Positions 1-10,513 of a DNA stretch of 64,000 bases are shown piece by piece. This stretch comes from Ypsolopha sequella (lineage: Eukaryota > Arthropoda > Insecta > Lepidoptera > Ypsolophidae). The number at the start of each line of letters is the position of its first letter. The stretch's first letter is position 1. The position numbers were made by a program, and so were the translations under genes. The stretch is taken from contig OW203991.1 of assembly GCA_934047225.1 (NCBI GenBank), positions 4,216,001 through 4,280,000 on the forward strand, given 5' to 3'. The notes beneath the pieces are model-generated. The model searched no databases and was not told the DNA's origin. It saw nothing but the letters and a program-made list of their open reading frames with translations.

Positions 1-237
1 ATCGTAAAAACATGGAAATTATTTGAAATTAGATTATCTTGGAATAGACAACAAAAAAAAAAACATCGGGATTAAAATCAATAACCAAACGACGCCTATA
101 AAATATGTAAGACGTCATACGCGAAAATCGCAAAGAAAGGAACAAAAAAAACTCTTTGGCTGAGTCAATGAAGAATTAAAGAAACATAACTCGAACCAAA
201 AAAAGAAAAAGTTGAAACTAGATAGAAAATTGTAGGA
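1..237. other. 3' flank of the gypsy-type element
   Basis: AT-rich sequence lying 3' of the polyprotein stop codon (element reads on the minus strand). It should contain the 3' untranslated part and possibly the start of the 3' LTR, but I found no stretch here that recurs to the right of the polyprotein gene, so no LTR can be drawn and the element probably continues off the left edge. Confidence 0.4.
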
Positions 238-3200
238 TCATTTTAAAATATCTTTAATATGATAAATACCAACATGAGCCGAATAAAAATCCTCCAACTC
301 ATATACTTGAGGAGAAATTATCCTTCGGACACGTGTCTTAGTGAAGCGAGGAGCCAACTTGTTAGTAAAGTAATCAATACCGGAAGAGCGCGAAAAATTA
401 CGTCTCCATACAATGTCTCCTACGTTGAGAGAAACGGAAATCCTATTTTTATTATATAATCTCGAATTGCGGAGAAAAGATAGGGACAAGTTATCGGCGA
501 CTTTTGCATAAATATCACCTAAAGATCTTAGATTCGAAGCATGCGAGGCCCGACTCTCTGCTATATCACCGCATCGAGTCTGACTTTGAACATGTGACGT
601 ATCGATAATGAGATCTCTCCCGAACATAAGGAAATTCGGCGAAAAAGAAGTCGCGAGATTAATACAAGAGTTTAGATAGAGTTTAACTTTCGGTAACATG
701 CGAGCCCACTGTCGGTGGTTGTCGCCAACTAACATGCTTAAACATGTAACAACGCTCTGATTATATCGTTCGACAGTATTGGCTTGAGGAGAGTAATATG
801 GGGTAAAGAAGGGTTGGCAATTAAATTTAGTCAAAAAATCGTCAAAACAGGAACTTCTGAAAACGGTTGCGTTATCGCACAGAATTGAATGGGGAATTCC
901 GAAATTCAAAAAAATTTGAATCTCCAAAAGGTCGCAAATAGATTTAGCGTCCACCTTTTTTAAGCAAAATAGCCAGACGTATTTGGAAAAAACGTCTACA
1001 ACAGATAGTATATATTTATATCCGTGATAAGCCATGGGGAGAGGTCCGATAAGATCGATTGACAGCGTTTGAAGAGGAGCCGAAACTAATTTGGGATAGA
1101 ACATTTGACCACGCGGCTGAGTATTAGAAATCTTAAAGGCTTTACAAACGTCACATTCGTTTAAAATTCGAGTGACGTCGCGATACATATTGGGCCAGTA
1201 ATATTTTTTTTTTATCTGGAGATACGTTTTCATTACGCCAGGATGTATTTGTGGAAAAACATTGTGTGCTTCCCACACGGCGTCGCGTATTTTTTCGCGA
1301 GGTAAAACCACACGCCACGATTCTCTGGTCAAAGGATCTAGAAGCGGGGCATGACGGAGTAAGACCCCTTCACGGATACAATATGCCGGAAACATTTGAG
1401 GATGGTCGCGTGCGCCCATGAACATTTTTTTGAACCAATCATCAGAAGTAGAATCAAGACCACGATCATACGTAATGGGAGCGACGAAAGCTCTCGAGAG
1501 GGCATCCGGCACGACATGTTGGACACCTTTCCGGTGAACTATTTCAAAGTTGAATTGAGAGATGATTGTAGACCAACGTGCCAAACGACCTGACGGGTTA
1601 TCTAACGTCATCAACCACTTAAGAGCGATGTGATCGGTGACGATAGTAAATTGCGTACCATCAAGATAACCGCGAAAGTGTTTGATGGATTCTAGAACAG
1701 AAAGTAACTCCCTTTCGGTAGTGCTATAATTTCGTTCGGCTTTGGAAAAGAGTTTGGAAAAATACGCGATAGGGTGCTCCTTGTCATCAGTAACTTGGGA
1801 AAGAACAGAACCAAGTCCAACGGATGAAGCATCGCAATGAAGAATAAACGGTTTCGTGAAGTCCGGACAAGCCATAACCGGGGTGTTAATTAGAGCATTC
1901 TTTAACTCGTGGAAAGCATGATCGGCTGCTTCGTTCCAATCGATAGAATCTCGTCCCTTTTTTTTACCTAATAAAATAGTTAAAGGAGCGATAATCGAAG
2001 AAAAATTATCGACAAATCTCCGATAATAAGAGCAGAGACCAATAAAGCCACGTAGAGCTTTTGCAGTGGTAGGGGTAGGGAATTCTTTAATAGAATCCAA
2101 CTTAGCCGGATCGGTGTTCAGACCATCCTTATTCAAAACATAACCGAGATATTTAAGTTCGGCTTTACAAAATTCGCACTTTTTGAGGTTAAGGGAAAGT
2201 CCGGCTTCCTTAAGGCGGTCCTTAACCTTTTTCAACAGCTGTAAATGACTATCAAAATCACGGGAGACGAGGACCAGATCGTCGACATACCCGAAAATAC
2301 AATCGTCAGTATCTTTTGTGTACTCATAATTGACAATCATATCTGTTAGGCGTTGCATTTCTGACGCGGCGTTTGTCAAACCAAACGGCATCCTGACAAA
2401 TTCGAAAAGGCCACGTTGGGGGACTATAAATGCGGTTTTTTCACAGCTTTCTTTATCGGCTAAAGGGATCTGCCAAAAAGCATTACGAAAATCAAGAGAA
2501 GTGATGTAGCGAGCACCACGAAGATTATCCAAAATGTCCTGAATACGAGGTAGAGGATAGGAATCTCTAACAGTAACATTGTTGAGCTTGCGACTATCGA
2601 CACAGAAACGAACAGATCCGTCTTTTTTTGTAACCATAACGACGGGACTCGCCCAAGGCAATCGAGATGGTCGAATAACCCCAGCGTCCAACATTTTGTC
2701 TATCTCTTCGTTGAGAATCTTAAGCTTAACCGGAGAGAGGGGATAGTAACGTTGTCGGATAGGTGGACCGACGGTATTTATTTTATGGGATAACCAACTG
2801 GTTCTTCCTAAACCTATTTTGTCGGAAGAGATATCTTCGAATTGGTTAATAACTTCTTGTAACCTTACTTCTTGTTCAGAAGAAATTAAAGAACGCGGTT
2901 GGACTTGTCGAACCTCACCGACAAGACCATTCTCCGGATGAGAAACCTTGGACATTAAAAGATTTCCTTTAATATTTTTATTAAAAGCCTGACTAAAAAC
3001 TACGGTCAGACCGAACTTGTTCCAAAAATCGATGCCGAGAATAACAGGAGAAACAATACGGTCGGCAACAAGATAATCATGCAAAAAGGAAACTCCGTTA
3101 AAAGTGGTTAAAAGAGAAACCGTACCGGAAATAACCATAGGTGATCCATCTGCGGAATAAACAGAGGGAAGAAAACCGGGACTAGCACGAATGCCCAGGC

Positions 3201-4347
3201 TTTTATCAAGGAACTCGCGGGAAAGGAGCGACAATTGCGCACCAGTGTCAAGAAGCGCCTCGCAAGATTGATTAGACAGGGAAATTTCAACGAAAAGACG
3301 GTTATCGGATGAATCTGTCAAACGCACCGGAGAAATTTCAATTGGAGAACTCCTCGGGTGACCAACTAGTTTTTTTGGAGTTTGACTGCAAGAAGGACAA
3401 TCACGGGTCAAAAAGCCTGGCTTCTTACATCTAAAACATATCTTGCCCGGAACGTTAGGGCATAGACGATAAGGATGGCCGTGTCCATCGCACTTAGGAC
3501 AAACCACAGGGGTTGTTGAAACTGACGCGATACTGGCACGAGGAGCAAACGAAGGATTGTCGCTTGACAGAGCCTTCTGGGCCGAGTGGTCGTAGGTTTC
3601 GAAATTAGTCGCGATTTCGACTAAGGTTTTTAAATCCGAAATACGATTCGTTGACAGACACAACGCGTAACGCGGATGTAGATTAAACTTGATGATCGGC
3701 AAGAGTGCTCGATCTGAGATCGGGACCGAAAGCTTGGAATTCAGAGCTTTTATTTCGATTATGAATTCGCGAATGGGCTGATTCGCCTTTTGTTTTTTGT
3801 TGCGAATCTCACGTTCAGTGGTATCGTCAAAATCGACAGGTCCGAAAGTATCAATAAATAGTGATTTAATTTCCGGAAGCGTGAGTTTATCATTCCTGAC
3901 AGATCTGTAGAACATTAACGCGTGACCCGTTAAAAGCTCATGGAAGCGACGGACTACGTACTCGTCTTGCACTTCATATGCTGTCATGCACTCTTCTAAG
4001 CTGACAAAAAAATCGCGAACACACGAATGACCGTCAAAAGATAAGTTCCATTTCGATAAGGCGGGATTCTTAATGAGACGGCATGCATGAGTAGTGGAAG
4101 GCGCGTTGTGTAAAGTATGACACGAAGCGGATGGCTGTTGGGTGGTGAGTTCCATTTGTGATGGTGGTTGGCTCTGATTGGTGATTACGCTCCGTCTAGG
4201 GAGAGGCCTAGGTGTTTCCGTGACGTTCTCTTGTTGGTGGGAGGCTCCAGCGTAGAGTACGCGCCGGACTGTAGAACATTGCAGAATGGGTGATGGGTCT
4301 TCAGCGGGGTCACCCATCGAAATCAAATCATCGTCGTGAGGATTCAT
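238..4347 (-). CDS. Ty3/gypsy-type retrotransposon gag-pol polyprotein
   Basis: Single open frame of 1,369 aa encoding the machinery of an LTR retrotransposon. Seen in order: capsid-like Gag (about residues 95-260); a CCHC zinc knuckle (C283, C286, H291, C296) and a second one in which the histidine position is phenylalanine (C304, C307, F312, C317); an aspartic protease DTGA motif (367-370); reverse transcriptase with D619 and YVDD (687-690); RNase H (D839, about E878, D905); integrase with an HHCC zinc site (H1028, H1035, C1065, C1068) and a DDE core (D1098, D1158, E1193). Gag and Pol are fused in one frame and no envelope gene follows. The ATG at 4347 is the first possible start, as an in-frame stop lies two codons upstream. 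Order protease-RT-RNaseH-integrase is diagnostic of Ty3/gypsy. No stop or frameshift is present, so the copy looks young. It could still be immobile: both LTRs are unresolved. Confidence 0.93.
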   Translation of the reverse strand: MNPHDDDLISMGDPAEDPSPILQCSTVRRVLYAGASHQQENVTETPRPLPRRSVITNQSQPPSQMELTTQQPSASCHTLHNAPSTTHACRLIKNPALSKWNLSFDGHSCVRDFFVSLEECMTAYEVQDEYVVRRFHELLTGHALMFYRSVRNDKLTLPEIKSLFIDTFGPVDFDDTTEREIRNKKQKANQPIREFIIEIKALNSKLSVPISDRALLPIIKFNLHPRYALCLSTNRISDLKTLVEIATNFETYDHSAQKALSSDNPSFAPRASIASVSTTPVVCPKCDGHGHPYRLCPNVPGKICFRCKKPGFLTRDCPSCSQTPKKLVGHPRSSPIEISPVRLTDSSDNRLFVEISLSNQSCEALLDTGAQLSLLSREFLDKSLGIRASPGFLPSVYSADGSPMVISGTVSLLTTFNGVSFLHDYLVADRIVSPVILGIDFWNKFGLTVVFSQAFNKNIKGNLLMSKVSHPENGLVGEVRQVQPRSLISSEQEVRLQEVINQFEDISSDKIGLGRTSWLSHKINTVGPPIRQRYYPLSPVKLKILNEEIDKMLDAGVIRPSRLPWASPVVMVTKKDGSVRFCVDSRKLNNVTVRDSYPLPRIQDILDNLRGARYITSLDFRNAFWQIPLADKESCEKTAFIVPQRGLFEFVRMPFGLTNAASEMQRLTDMIVNYEYTKDTDDCIFGYVDDLVLVSRDFDSHLQLLKKVKDRLKEAGLSLNLKKCEFCKAELKYLGYVLNKDGLNTDPAKLDSIKEFPTPTTAKALRGFIGLCSYYRRFVDNFSSIIAPLTILLGKKKGRDSIDWNEAADHAFHELKNALINTPVMACPDFTKPFILHCDASSVGLGSVLSQVTDDKEHPIAYFSKLFSKAERNYSTTERELLSVLESIKHFRGYLDGTQFTIVTDHIALKWLMTLDNPSGRLARWSTIISQFNFEIVHRKGVQHVVPDALSRAFVAPITYDRGLDSTSDDWFKKMFMGARDHPQMFPAYCIREGVLLRHAPLLDPLTRESWRVVLPREKIRDAVWEAHNVFPQIHPGVMKTYLQIKKKYYWPNMYRDVTRILNECDVCKAFKISNTQPRGQMFYPKLVSAPLQTLSIDLIGPLPMAYHGYKYILSVVDVFSKYVWLFCLKKVDAKSICDLLEIQIFLNFGIPHSILCDNATVFRSSCFDDFLTKFNCQPFFTPYYSPQANTVERYNQSVVTCLSMLVGDNHRQWARMLPKVKLYLNSCINLATSFSPNFLMFGRDLIIDTSHVQSQTRCGDIAESRASHASNLRSLGDIYAKVADNLSLSFLRNSRLYNKNRISVSLNVGDIVWRRNFSRSSGIDYFTNKLAPRFTKTRVRRIISPQVYELEDFYSAHVGIYHIKDILK

Positions 4348-5235
4348 GATTTAACAAAAAGGCAGAATTTATAAAGAATAGTGAAAACCGGAAAACGCAA
4401 TAATATTTGCAAAATAAGGTTTTGCTATTCAATTGACCTCAATACGGCGAAAATAGTTTGTTAAAAAAATGTAAACCAGAAAGTTCAAAATAATAGACAA
4501 ATATTCAAATGTCGACTTTGACAGTTGACAAGACTGAAAATGTAAACAAAGATTTCAGCAATTGCAAAACCTTTTCAAGAAAAATTTCAACGTTTGTTCT
4601 GTAAAAACAAAAAGATTAATTCGAGGATTTGCGATAAAATTTCTTGCATGGAAGAGCCAATCTCAATATTATTGTGAAAATTTTGTAACGAAATGAGATT
4701 GCCTATATTGGATTAGGGTTCAACAGGAAACGAATAAAGTGACCACCCGGATCTACTGGTATCAACAATTATGCTAGAAACACAATAAATATGTTTAACT
4801 AGTAACTACCACATTTATGGATAAATTACAATAAATTTATTTGACTTGAAAACTCAGTGTAATTTATTTACTAGAACAGGTAACAATTATTAATGATAGA
4901 TATGGAAAGTAATAGGCTACTAAATATTGAAATGCACTTACCTGCAGGTCCTACCTAACTATACATAAGGAAATTAGGTTAGGGATAGGATAATATACAC
5001 ACACAAATAAAACAGGTAATACACAAAAAGTGTGTAAATACTTTATTCCTTTATTAAAATTTGCAAAACATAGATTTCACAAATTAAGGGTACTCATAAA
5101 GACAAAAAATATTCTTCGTGGAAAAATTTGGTTCCTTTCGACAGCTTGGTATTGGGGTTCCTTAGAAGAGAAAACGCTGCCTGAAAACAAACAAAATTTA
5201 GTAGGTTGGAAAATTAGTCTACGAAAGCGTAGACA
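4348..5235. other. Leader side of the gypsy-type element and unassigned AT-rich DNA
   Basis: The region 5' of the polyprotein start should hold its leader, primer binding site and 5' LTR. I searched the minus strand for a tRNA 3'-end complement next to a TG...CA boundary and did not find a convincing one. The short open frame at 5030-5275 runs into the inverted repeat that follows and has no recognisable product. Confidence 0.35.
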
Positions 5236-5624
5236 GCATTCGCTACAAGTATTCAACCTTTTTATATATTTTTAGTCTTTCTTTATCGTTGGCTGCTTTT
5301 CTGAATTTTCGAATTCAAATAGTTAGAATGATCTTGTCAGATTTTTTTTGTTATTTTTCTCATATCAAAGAAGATCGTGACAGAGGAAGGAAATTTGCCA
5401 CAAGAAATTTAAAATATCAAATTTTAAAACTATATCTTATCTATAACTTATATAGAAACAGAGCGCATTTGCCATGAGCATTGTTTAAGCCAGTTTTTCT
5501 GCATTTCCCGCGACCCTTCGGGATTATTTTTTAAAGGGTTTCTGGGTCTCCCTAGTTTGATTATCCCATCCGCCATCTTGTACGGTTGTACCTAATGAGG
5601 CCTGATGTAAGGACCACGTCCCTG

Positions 5625-6253
5625 GTGAGCTAAAGCTTCCGATACAAAAATTGAAATCGCCAAGCTTCATCGACTGCTCCCGGGAACACCGGAAACTCCC
5701 AAAGTCACGAAGAGACCCTTACCAGGTTTTTAATATCTGTAGCTTAATATTCAGCATCGATTATTTTTATTCCTTAGTGTAAAGCTAGATAACGATTGCT
5801 CGTAACACCTTATTATTACGTTTTTCTTTCGGATCAAGAGTTATCAAAACTTCCGTGAAATCTTAGTTTAAAGGATCCTATAAACTAGTGTCGACAACCA
5901 AATTTAAAATCCATTATTTTATGAATAAATGCGTCGTTCAAGCTAAAAGGGAATTAAAATCTTAAATAAGTGGAATTTGGCATAATAATTTTTTTGATCT
6001 AAGAATTTCCTTTGTAGCGATTCTCTTCTGATATTATTGTTCTTTTGTACCATATTTTTCTTACCTCGGTTTTGTTGTTTTTGTGTATTTTAAGATAAAA
6101 TTATACGGTTTATTCATCCAGGTTTTCCTCTTTTTTTGGCTGTCACCAGGCTTGCCTGGTGGCAGTCCAAATTCAATTCGAAATTACGTTCGTAGTATGT
6201 GGTAGCTAAAAAAAATAAATATTTTTTTTTTTTTAAAAATAACGCTACATTTA
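5625..6253 (+). mobile_element. LTR-like segment (solo or rearranged LTR retrotransposon)
   Basis: The segment directly precedes a primer binding site and ends with ...CTACA plus four bases, as expected of an LTR 3' end (TG...CA). A TG pair at 5623-5624 is a possible LTR start, giving a length near 630 bp. It is plus-strand oriented, opposite to the gypsy-type polyprotein on the left, so it probably belongs to a different element. No polyprotein frame follows it. Confidence 0.6.
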
Positions 6254-6271
6254 TGGCGCCCGAACAGGGAC
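6254..6271 (+). other. Primer binding site, tRNA-Lys type
   Basis: The 18 bases TGGCGCCCGAACAGGGAC match the classical site complementary to the 3' end of a lysine tRNA, used to prime minus-strand DNA synthesis by retroelements. It lies just after the LTR end. Its last 7 bases are also the innermost bases of the flanking inverted repeat. Confidence 0.85.
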
Positions 6272-6653
6272 GTGGTCCTTACATCAGGCCTCATTAGGTA
6301 CAACCGTACAAGATGGCGGATGGGATAATCAAACTAGGGAGACCCAGAAACCCTTTAAAAAATAATCCCGAAGGGTCGCGGGAAATGCAGAAAAACTGGC
6401 TTAAACAATGCTCATGGCAAATGCGCTCTGTTTCTATATAAGTTATAGATAAGATATAGTTTTAAAATTTGATATTTTAAATTTCTTGTGGCAAATTTCC
6501 TTCCTCTGTCACGATCTTCTTTGATATGAGAAAAATAACAAAAAAAATCTGACAAGATCATTCTAACTATTTGAATTCGAAAATTCAGAAAAGCAGCCAA
6601 CGATAAAGAAAGACTAAAAATATATAAAAAGGTTGAATACTTGTAGCGAATGC

Positions 6654-7140
6654 TACACCCTGCAAGGAGAAAAATAATAATATATATAATAATTATTATT
6701 CTTTTATTTTGTGTGTGTTGCCAAAGTTTATTGTATAATAACATATTTGTTAAGTAACATTTAAGTAAAATGGCAGCTAGTTGCCCCTCTTGTTTTTGCT
6801 GCGCCCCTACAGGCCGCCACTTGTACTTTTCCTTCATGTAACATCTTTTATACTTGTGACTTGGCAATAAATAAGTGACATGATATGATATGATAAGTAC
6901 CTGGTCCAAAAAACCTTTTAGAAAGGGGTTATTTTACAATTTTTTATAAAAAGTATGTAAGTCTAAGTTCCGCCAATATATTTTCAAGGAGACTAAAATA
7001 AAATGAACATTCTCTCTGCTTGGTTCTGTATGATATGTTCTCAAAATACTTTTTTACTCATTTAGATTTTTAATTTATTACTTTAATACCTATAAATATT
7101 AATTACCCTAAAAATACAATTATAAACAATTCTGTATTTA
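6654..7140. other. Intergenic, LINE-like tail
   Basis: No gene seen. Around 6860-6897 a polyadenylation-like AATAAA is followed by short TGATA repeats, the same kind of tail that ends the LINE fragment in the palindrome arms near 24,690-24,715. This suggests a short retroposon 3' end here. Confidence 0.3.
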
Positions 7141-7142
7141 TA

Positions 7143-7379
7143 CAACGTGTAACAAAAAGGTGTAACCATATTCGAAGAGCTTATTCAGTCAACGGTATAG
7201 AACAACTTTTACTATGAAACAAAACCTGTAATAGAAAAATGCAATTTCGCTCGGCCGATATGTATGGAAGGGCAGATATTTTTTTTGAGATTTCAGGGTT
7301 GGCTCCGTAGTAAAAGTTGTTCTATACAATTAACTGAATAAGCTCTTCAAATATGGTTACACTTTTCTGTTACACGTTG
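7143..7379. mobile_element. Foldback MITE with ~75-bp terminal inverted repeats, TA target site (copy 1)
   Basis: Ends CAACGTGTAACA...TGTTACACGTTG, with arms of about 75 bp, flanked by TA on both sides (7141-7142, 7380-7381), as for Tc1/mariner-type non-autonomous elements. A second copy lies at 45,792-46,052 in KIF4 intron 10. No coding capacity. Confidence 0.85.
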
Positions 7380-7790
7380 TATAAGTACATAAATAAAAAT
7401 ATATTTCTATACAATAACAAAATCTACTTATATATTTCTATATTTAAGTAGATTTTCTTATATAAGCTACCTACATATAGTATAAGATCGTTATTTATAA
7501 CTACACGAAGGAAACTTAATACCTACCCCTCTTAAAGCTTTGGCCAATGTAGGGATTATCTTTCTTCAGCGGAACCCAAGCATAATGGCGGGAAATCAGA
7601 GACAAAATGGCCGCTTTATGGGAAATAAAGGATCCTTTTCATAGAGTAGATATTCTGTATAACATTATAATATCTCTTATTATCTCTGAATACACAATGC
7701 AAATGTGACGTCGTCGTCGAATATTTTTTCATTTTTCTTTGGTTCCTAGAGATCTCTGCAATAATCGGTGTTCTAAACCTAAGATTTTAG

Positions 7791-8002
7791 TTAACATTAT
7801 ATCATTGCAGTAAAGAAACACAGAAAGAAAAGTAAATCTGGATGTGAGGAGCTCGAATCCCGGTTCAGAGCTCCTCACATCCAAATTTACTTTTCTTTCT
7901 GCGTTTCTATACTGCAATGATATAATGTTAATTTATATTTCCTTGCGATGGATGAATCGCCAAGTGTTCAAACATAGAAATTTATTTCTGTCATAGTTTT
8001 TA
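7791..8002. mobile_element. Hairpin element with 3' extension (copy 1)
   Basis: A near-perfect 140-bp hairpin (7791-7930) followed by about 70 bp of unpaired tail. GATTTTAG precedes it (7783-7790) and recurs after the tail (about 8003-8010), consistent with a target-site duplication. The same hairpin and tail occur at 11,349-11,553. The open frame on the minus strand across it is only a hairpin shadow. Confidence 0.7.
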
Positions 8003-8019
8003 GGATTTTAGGGTTCCGT

Positions 8020-8600
8020 ACGCAAAGAATGCCGAACGGGACCCTATTACTAGGCCTTTGCTGTCTGTCTGTCCGTCCGTCTGTCACATGGGTCTCCACC
8101 TTCAGCCATTATAGGTAATCAGTTTTTTACCGAATACGCATTATTATGGCCTCTATCTCTATCACGTAAAATAAAAATAAAATTTCTTTATGTTTAAATA
8201 TATTTTGGGAGGAGCCTAGTTTCCACTACACAAGGAAACTTTCTGTGGGAACTGGTGTTTTTATAATGTATGTAACTTATTTTGAAATAAAGAAATTTTC
8301 AAAATAAATAAAACCGGCCAAGTGTGAGTCGGACTCGCGGCACGAAGAGTTCCGTATCTATAAAAACGGCAAAAAAACATGTCTATTGTAAGAGAGCCAC
8401 CTTAAATATATATATTATTCTGTTTTTTAGTATTTGTTGTTATAGCGGCAACAAAAATACATCATCTGTGAAAATTTCAACTGTCTAACTATCACGGTTA
8501 ATGAGATACAGCCTGGTGACAGACGGACAGACGGACAGACAGACAGCAGAGTCTTAGTAATAGGGTCCCGTTGGTTACCCTTTGGGTACGGAACTCTAAA
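8020..8600. repeat. Dispersed 'ggttccgta' repeat, two fragments
   Basis: Fragment at 8020-8105 (ends in gtctgtccgtccgtctg) and a longer reverse-oriented copy at 8310-8600 that starts accggccaagtgtgagtcgg and ends at gggtacggaactctaaaaa. Other fragments lie at 9650-9720, 15,716-15,760, 36,062-36,475 and 36,780-36,840. I recognise this as a very common repeat of moth and butterfly genomes, but cannot name its class. Confidence 0.65.
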
Positions 8601-8716
8601 AATGTAATAAAAAAACCTCGAAAAAGTGAAATTTTTAAAGTGATTTTTTCAGCTCTATCTTGAAGATGCTGGTAACTATACATACAAGTTTCAATTTGGT
8701 CAGATTGTTGTAGGTA

Positions 8717-8782
8717 CAGTGGAGACCACATCAAGCTATACACTTGGTACAAAGTCCAATGTGTCTTACTTGGTCTCAGCTG
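8717..8782. mobile_element. Small TA-flanked MITE (copy 1, 66 bp)
   Basis: Begins CAGTGGAGACCACATCAAG and ends with an imperfect complement, with TA on both sides (8715-8716, 8783-8784). A longer, better preserved relative lies at 18,128-18,238, right beside the large palindrome. Confidence 0.65.
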
Positions 8783-8804
8783 TACATACTTACTGTAAAG
8801 TAAA

Positions 8805-9300
8805 ACAACTGTTAAGAGGCTATGCGAAATTTATTTTTGTCACTGTCACTCCAAGCGAAAACACGCTCAGTGCGAGAAGGGCGGATTCAGGGCGAAAGCG
8901 AAAAATTTTAGTTTTATTACTTTCATAAAAAAACTAAAATAGCTAGCAAAATTTCAAATATCAAATCTCTAGATATTGTTCAAACACACCTAATAAAATA
9001 TCTTTGAGTTCTGTACATGGTTCCTATTCGTCAAACGAGGAGAAAAAGTGTGTTTGAAGACGTCATTTCAACAATTATTTCTATCGAGGAAAATTTGTCC
9101 GAACATGTTTTCCAATTTCAAAACCCTAGATTATATAGTCAAAATGCATATACCAGAAATGTATTAACATTTTCCATGTATTTTCATGAAATACACAAAA
9201 AAGAAGCACCTCTATTTTTTACATATCGCCTTAATAAAAATGTATGTTCGATCCGTACTCAGAGGATGCCGATTTGTTTGTTTTTTGCCGCCTTTGTGTT
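8805..9300 (+). repeat. Dispersed repeat family A, longest copy
   Basis: About 480 bp beginning near ttaagaggctatgcg and including tcactgtcactccaagcg. Homologous copies: 10,262-10,400 (fragment), 11,255-11,590 (interrupted by a hairpin), 11,930-12,235, 16,250-16,350 and 42,100-42,445 (both reverse), and 50,862-51,285. The family therefore has both orientations and different truncations. No terminal repeats or coding frame recognised; class unknown. Confidence 0.75.
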
Positions 9301-10261
9301 GCTGTAGAGTAACATCTATATATTTGGTATTTCTTTATTTACCACTAGCTTTTAGCCCGCGGCTCCGCCCGCGTTTATTCAATCATTGGCCCGTTTCCGG
9401 CTTGGCAGTTATCTTTCCAACGCCCCTTATAACATGTTTAGGTATGTTGACCAGGATCACTACGATGACAATAAAGAAAACCGCATCCAAAATCCGTTGA
9501 GTGGTTCTTGGGTTAAAATGGAACATAAATATTACAGACTGGCAAAAATTGTAAAAATTGTAGTTTTGGCCTTAGGACAATACTAATAAATAAACTCATT
9601 TCTTTAAAATTTCGATAGAATATTCGATATATATATTGACACGATTTTCAGGGGTTCCGTATCCGTATTGTGTGGTGCTACGGAACCCTTTGTGCGCCAG
9701 TCCGACTCGCACTTGGGTAAATTTTTAGTTATAGCCGCGAATGAACCCAGCCTTTCCGACGGACAAAGAAGCTTGAAAAAAATACAAGAGAACGCCGCGT
9801 CGCTTTGAAACAAGCAACGCCATCTATTGGTCAGTAGCAACACTACAAATTTCAAGGGTCCGCCGTAATTTTACATAAATGTGTCGTCGATGTTTTTTTT
9901 CGAAATATGCACTTGTTTTGTCTTCACCTGCACATCAAACAGTTGTTATTTTACCACCTAATTTATTTATAAATAAATCGGTAAGTAGGTATAACACGAA
10001 ACGATAGGGGCAAGGGGGGGGCGAAAAACCTTAGAGATTTTAATAATAAAGTAGTCGAAAATTTTGCAAGAAACTCAAGAAGATTACATACATACATACA
10101 TATTATACTCACGCCTGTCTCCCAGAGGGGTAGGCAGAGACTACAGATTTCAATCTGCTACGATCCAGACACACCTCTTTCACCTCTTCCACATCCATCA
10201 ATCTAGTCATACAAGCTCTTCTATTCCGGGTATATACTTTTGACATTGCCCTTCTTCAGTA
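9301..10261. other. Intergenic with repeat fragments
   Basis: No gene. Contains a 'gcccgcggctccgcccgcg' motif at about 9355-9375 typical of dispersed lepidopteran repeats, a reverse ggttccgta fragment (9650-9720), and at 10,100-10,255 a reverse copy of a repeat also seen at 37,110-37,250 and 55,016-55,185 (cgcctgtctcccagagg motif), probably a non-LTR 3' end. Confidence 0.45.
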
Positions 10262-10403
10262 TGTAGCCAATTTGGTCAGTTTTATTTTTGTTACTGTACT
10301 GTCGCTACAAGCGAAAAAACGTAACGTTCGAGAGGGGCGGATTCAGAGCGAAAGAGAAAAAAGTTATTTTTATATTTTTGAACGAGTGAGCGATGCAAAC
10401 GAA

Positions 10404-10501
10404 CCCTGCGTTCCGAAATAGAATTATATCGCTAAAATCGATTACGAAAGTATGAAGTGAATGGCTTATGATCCATTGTAATTCTATTACGGACCGCAGG
10501 G
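10404..10501. mobile_element. 98-bp MITE, CCCTGCG family, 3-bp target duplication (copy 1)
   Basis: Terminal inverted repeats CCCTGCGTTCCGAAATAG / its complement with two changes, flanked by GAA on both sides. Identical in sequence, reversed, to 29,749-29,846, which is flanked by ATG on both sides. A larger relative directly follows at 10,514-11,088. Confidence 0.88.
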
Positions 10502-10513
10502 GAAGTTCTCAGA

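Larger units (their letters stand above)
5236..6653. repeat. Inverted repeat with 389-bp arms around an LTR
   Basis: Left arm 5236-5624 is the reverse complement of right arm 6265-6653, with no mismatch in the parts I compared by eye. The 640-bp spacer 5625-6264 contains an LTR-like sequence ending at a primer binding site, so the right arm is the normal leader downstream of that site and the left arm is an inverted copy of the same leader, including the last 7 bases of the site. Outside the arms (5235 / 6654) the sequences diverge at once. Confidence 0.9.

Noticed and set aside
4348..5235. 5' LTR and primer site of the gypsy-type element
   Set aside because: No minus-strand tRNA-complementary site or repeat shared with 1-237 could be identified, so no boundaries are claimed.
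6412..6909. 165-aa minus-strand open frame
   Set aside because: It crosses the right arm of the 5.2-6.65 kb inverted repeat and AT-rich flank; the arm portion also appears as the frame at 5289-5477. No domain; explained by the repeat.
9017..9500. Overlapping short plus-strand frames
   Set aside because: They fall in family A repeat and the following dispersed repeat; related copy at 51,048-51,290 gives different frames.
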